The translations under genes and the position numbers were made by a program. From the NCBI GenBank assembly GCA_026874595.1, contig CM049313.1, positions 64,114,159-64,178,158 of the forward strand: a stretch of DNA of 64,000 nucleotides, written 5' to 3'. Position 1 is the stretch's first letter. Every line of letters starts with the position of its first letter. Under the pieces are notes generated by a model that made no database searches, was not told the origin of the DNA, and worked only from the letters and a program-made list of their open reading frames with translations. This document shows positions 60,886 through 64,000 of the stretch, piece after piece. The DNA is from Sipunculus nudus (Eukaryota; Annelida; Sipuncula; Golfingiida; Sipunculidae).

Positions 60886-61202
60886 TTAGTTTTATTACTT
60901 CGATTTACAGCTTGCAAGGAGCAGTTTACATCAGACGATTTTCCTTTATCAGTAAAGGCTAAGTAGGCCTATATCCGTCTCTGCAAATTGGTGTACATGT
61001 TGTTTGCGTAAGTACATGAAATAAATGACTACTATTTGGATATGTTCGTTCAGGAGAAGTGAAAGCACGATTAACCGGACCGGTTTTGATGGCACAGGTT
61101 CTGTGTGCAGGGAAAGCAGGCCCCCTCTCTGTGAACCGCGGGAGTAATATCGAGTGAACTTTCCCCCGTTAGTTTCCCCGAACGTCATTGAATGTGGTGA
61201 TC
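60886..61202 (+). promoter_or_regulatory. Presumed proximal promoter/5' UTR of second GBA2
   Basis: Non-repetitive sequence before the ATG, containing a half CRE (CGTCA at 61184-61188) close to the start, where copy 1 has a full CRE. No TATA box seen. Role inferred from position. Confidence 0.35.
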
Positions 61203-61372
61203 ATGGCCAGTCAAGAGGAAGTCTGGCTGAGTCCACAACCTCTACCAAAAATCGCCGGACTGCCGGACTTTGGGTGGAGGGTTCGATTTGATCATGAGTT
61301 TAAAGAAAATTGTAAACCGTTCAACAGGCCACGCCTCCATCAACTGCGGGGCATGTTCGCTTTTATTGGCCG
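61203..61372 (+). CDS. GBA2: Second GBA2 exon 1
   Basis: Encodes [10 protein letters not shown] through FAFIGR and contains the same [12 protein letters not shown] block as copy 1. Donor GTAAGA, phase 2. Confidence 0.92.
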
Positions 61373-64000
61373 GTAAGACAAAATTAGTACGCAAGTTTAC
61401 CAGCATAATATTACTCTGTTCTGTTCCCTGAGTGCACGATATATTGTACTGATAGAGATAGTGATAAATATTACCAGTGATAACGATCTGAGTCCAGTGT
61501 ATATCATATATGTATGTTGCAATGTATTTGACAGTTTATTTAGGTTGAGGGATGGTTATGATTTTAACCGAATCAATATGTTTTATAAAATATTTAAAAC
61601 ACGGCGAACTCGCCTACAAAGTAAATCACAAATGTTTTATCTATTATACATAATACACACAAAGTGTTTGCTAGTGTGAAGTAATTCAGTGTCTCCCCGC
61701 ACGGTGGCGGTGCTGTCGAACACTACTGCTATCGATAATTCACACGGCTATTCTAAGTTTGGGCCGTGGTTTCCCGGTCAGGTACAAACATCAGGGATAC
61801 TATAAAACTTTTTGGATTGCGTGATTCTTCATCATGTTATTATACCGGGGGTAATTCACAGCAAAAATGAAATATTATTTATCATTATCCTTTTTTTTCA
61901 ATTTACAGATATATGTGGCTTTTGTATCGCAAAAAGAGAGAGGGGAAAAAGTTATCTATAGATTTCATGAACCTGGTGCCATGGAAACCAATCTATGGTA
62001 TGTATAGATGAAGTCAAAGCAGGATATGCACAAGTTTATTTTATAAATATATATCAACTATGTTAAGGATTTGTTTGATCTCAAAATATTTTGTAAGTTT
62101 ATGTTATTTAACTTTTTTGTAAGTTTAATTAAAAAAGAGAAATGAAGGCATGGCCTTAATTTATTGTTGCTGCTATGTTTATGAGGTTGATGGTATATGT
62201 TTTTTTTTAATTTTCTCTCATTTTAAGATGATACTCTTTTATAATGATATTTTTAAAGGTGAACAGTAACAGTCAACTTTTTAGTGGACTTGTATTGAAT
62301 GATATGACAGTATCTCAAAATCATATTTCATTTTTTCATGTTTTTTCTTGTTCAAAAATTAAAAAAAATTTTTTTTTAATCAAAATTCAAAGTTCAGTAT
62401 TAGGTAAGAATTAAACATGATAGAACAAGAACAAAAAAAGAATTGAAATGTTGTATAGTGTGATATTAGCTTAGTAAAAAGTGGTTCGCTGATTAATACA
62501 GGTTGCTTAAAATTGTGTGCCATTAAAAAATTATAATTAAAAAAAAATTATTAAAATATCACATGAAAATTGATCTGATAATCATGAAAACATGTAGCAT
62601 AAGAATGAACTTGAGACCAGATTTAAAATGATAAAATTATATACTTTTTATGGTCTAATATGCATTTGAAACAACTTTTGGGTTGATTTTAAATGTAGGG
62701 GTAACTGCAAGTGATACTACCTTAATGACACTCATATAAATTGGTTTATGCTCCCATAAACAAATTTTAAGGCAACTTATTATAGAAACTCTGTTAGAAC
62801 ATTGGGAGGGGGGCACAACACAGGGTTCTGGGCATGATGACACAAGCCAAAAAGAGATGAAGAGTAAACCGTGTGGCCAAAAAAATAAATAATAAATTGT
62901 TCTTCAGGCTCTGAGACTTTTTTTAAATATACCATTGAAAAAAAAATGTTGAACTATACCATTTGTAGGAAGAATACAAAAATATGCTTTATTTCTTGAA
63001 ATAGTGATTCTATTTAAAAAACTCAAAAATGTTTTTTTTTTTCATTCATAAAGGTTTGGATAAAAAAGCTAATTAAACTTAACATACACCTATTCACATT
63101 GGTTTCTTTAAAGGGTTTGAAGCAAGACAGTGACATTGATACAGCAAACTTGATGTTCATCCCCCCCCCCCCCCCATCAAATAACAAAATTGTTTAAAAA
63201 ATCAAATGGAAGCTGTGATTCTGTAGAACAAATATTTTGGGGGTAGTGGCCTTATTAATTGTCATTCATTTTCTCATTCTCATGTTCTTCAGGAGCACCA
63301 ATCGGAGGAATTGGCTGTGGAACAATTGGGCGAGGATTTCGTGGAGAGTTTTGCCGGTTTCAGATGGTTCCTGGCATGTATGAACACGAAGTGGTTCAGG
63401 CAAACCAGGTAGATTTATGATGTTAATAATGTTAGGATTATCCTAGTTACATGTACTCCACTCTCTCCAGGACTCCTTCAGTAGATTCAGTTAATTGATT
63501 CTTTACCTTGTATTAGATTCTCTATTACTTTTGTAGTACATTTCAGACTTTCTTTTAAATCAAAACAAATTTTTCACCACAATGGATGTTAAAGATAAAA
63601 TGTGGCTTGCCCTCAGTTGATTGCTGTCATTTTTATTTCCATGCCATTATGGCACCGGCGGGGTTGGAACCGGTGACCTTCAACTCTTAAGTCCAACGCC
63701 GTAACTACTAGGCTACATCCTACCCCTACTGGTGATGGTTGACAGTATATATCTTCACAATAAAAAGTCTTGACATTGCAGTGTTTTCCGACCAAGTTGA
63801 CAACTCACTGAGGGTTTTGGGAAGTTATAACTCAATATCAATTTAATTGGGGGGGGGGGGGGGGGTTGCAATTTGATGCATCCATTATTCAGTTGCATTG
63901 TAACGCCCCTAATAGTAATATAAATGTGTCTGTCTGTATATATATATATATATCTGTCTGGACCTCTAACATAAAAACTGTACAAAAAATTATCAACTTG
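61203..64000 (+). CDS. GBA2: Second GBA2 paralog, first three exons, truncated by window end
   Basis: Seen: exons 61203-61372, 61909-61997 and 63293-63408 encode 125 residues that continue past the window. Exon lengths and phases match copy 1 exactly, and about 98 of 125 residues are identical (exon 3: 36 of 38). Differences cluster in residues 3-15 and in exon 2. The start is ATG at 61203, matching copy 1. Introns are much smaller than in copy 1 at position 1 (536 versus 3229 bp) but larger at position 2. It lies head to tail 15.3 kb after the first gene, so a tandem duplication is inferred. Nothing in the visible part indicates a pseudogene. Whether the catalytic residues are kept cannot be seen here. 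Confidence 0.93.
61909..61997 (+). CDS. GBA2: Second GBA2 exon 2
   Basis: Encodes [21 protein letters not shown]-like sequence after a TTTACAG acceptor. The donor is GTATGT. About 20 of 30 residues match copy 1. Confidence 0.92.
61998..63292. other. Intron 2 of second GBA2
   Basis: AT-rich with homopolymer runs and a C-run near 63161-63174. No element recognised. Confidence 0.4.
63293..63408 (+). CDS. GBA2: Second GBA2 exon 3
   Basis: Encodes [19 protein letters not shown] and [14 protein letters not shown]. The donor is GTAGAT. Nearly identical in protein to copy 1, while the DNA differs at many third positions, so this is not a very recent duplication. Confidence 0.94.
63645..63725 (-). 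mobile_element. tRNA-like SINE head, minus strand
   Basis: Reverse complement reads TAGCCTAGTAGTTA (A-box-like) then CCGGTTCCAACCCCGCCGG (B-box arm) about 40 bases later. Lacks a full tRNA fold, so a SINE fragment is more likely than a tRNA gene. It sits in intron 3 of the second GBA2. Confidence 0.55.

Noticed and set aside
61188-61202. Upstream in-frame TTG start for the second GBA2
   Set aside because: Non-ATG start in an animal gene; ATG at 61203 aligns with the start of the first copy.

Overview
This is a eukaryotic, animal-type window: AT-rich, intron-dominated and packed with repeats. It carries one complete 17-exon gene and the first three exons of a tandem paralog, both on the + strand. 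The repeat content suggests a bivalve mollusc. In particular, many non-autonomous elements combine a terminal hairpin, a (CCGT/ACGG)n microsatellite and a tandem-repeat core. The species cannot be named from the sequence alone.

Genes. Exons from 6407 to 45869 join without a frame break into 834 codons plus stop, encoding a non-lysosomal glucosylceramidase (GBA2, glycoside hydrolase family 116). All introns are GT-AG except intron 6, which is GC-AG. A second GBA2 starts at 61203. Its first three exons have exactly the same lengths and phases (170, 89 and 116 nt), and the gene runs off the window end. No other protein gene could be supported; the remaining open stretches are short, lie in repeats or are isolated.

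Layout. 1-2745: ~337-bp tandem units of a hairpin-ended element, reverse orientation. 2746-6406: intergenic, with two foldback elements and the GBA2 upstream region (GC box, CRE). 6407-45869: GBA2, with introns swollen by repeats. Intron 6 holds a 1.8-kb hairpin element, a 0.84-kb Helitron-like element and a CpG-richer patch. Intron 8 (11 kb) holds two related hairpin elements and a 4.9-kb Helitron-like element built of ~288-bp units rich in AGGTCA half-sites. Intron 12 begins with 101-bp tandem copies of the exon 12 end. Intron 14 holds another full hairpin element. 45870-61202: intergenic, with a short ~337-bp-unit element, a nested pair of hairpin elements (54288-58646) and a 23-bp minisatellite just upstream of the second gene. 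61203-64000: start of the second GBA2, with a tRNA-like SINE head in its third intron.

Function. The only biochemical role supported is cytosolic-face hydrolysis of glucosylceramide by two tandem paralogs. The rest is mobile-element biology. The most striking items are the Helitron-like element whose insertion can be read against empty sibling sites in the same window, its array of nuclear-receptor-type half-sites, and the repeated coding-exon fragment inside GBA2.
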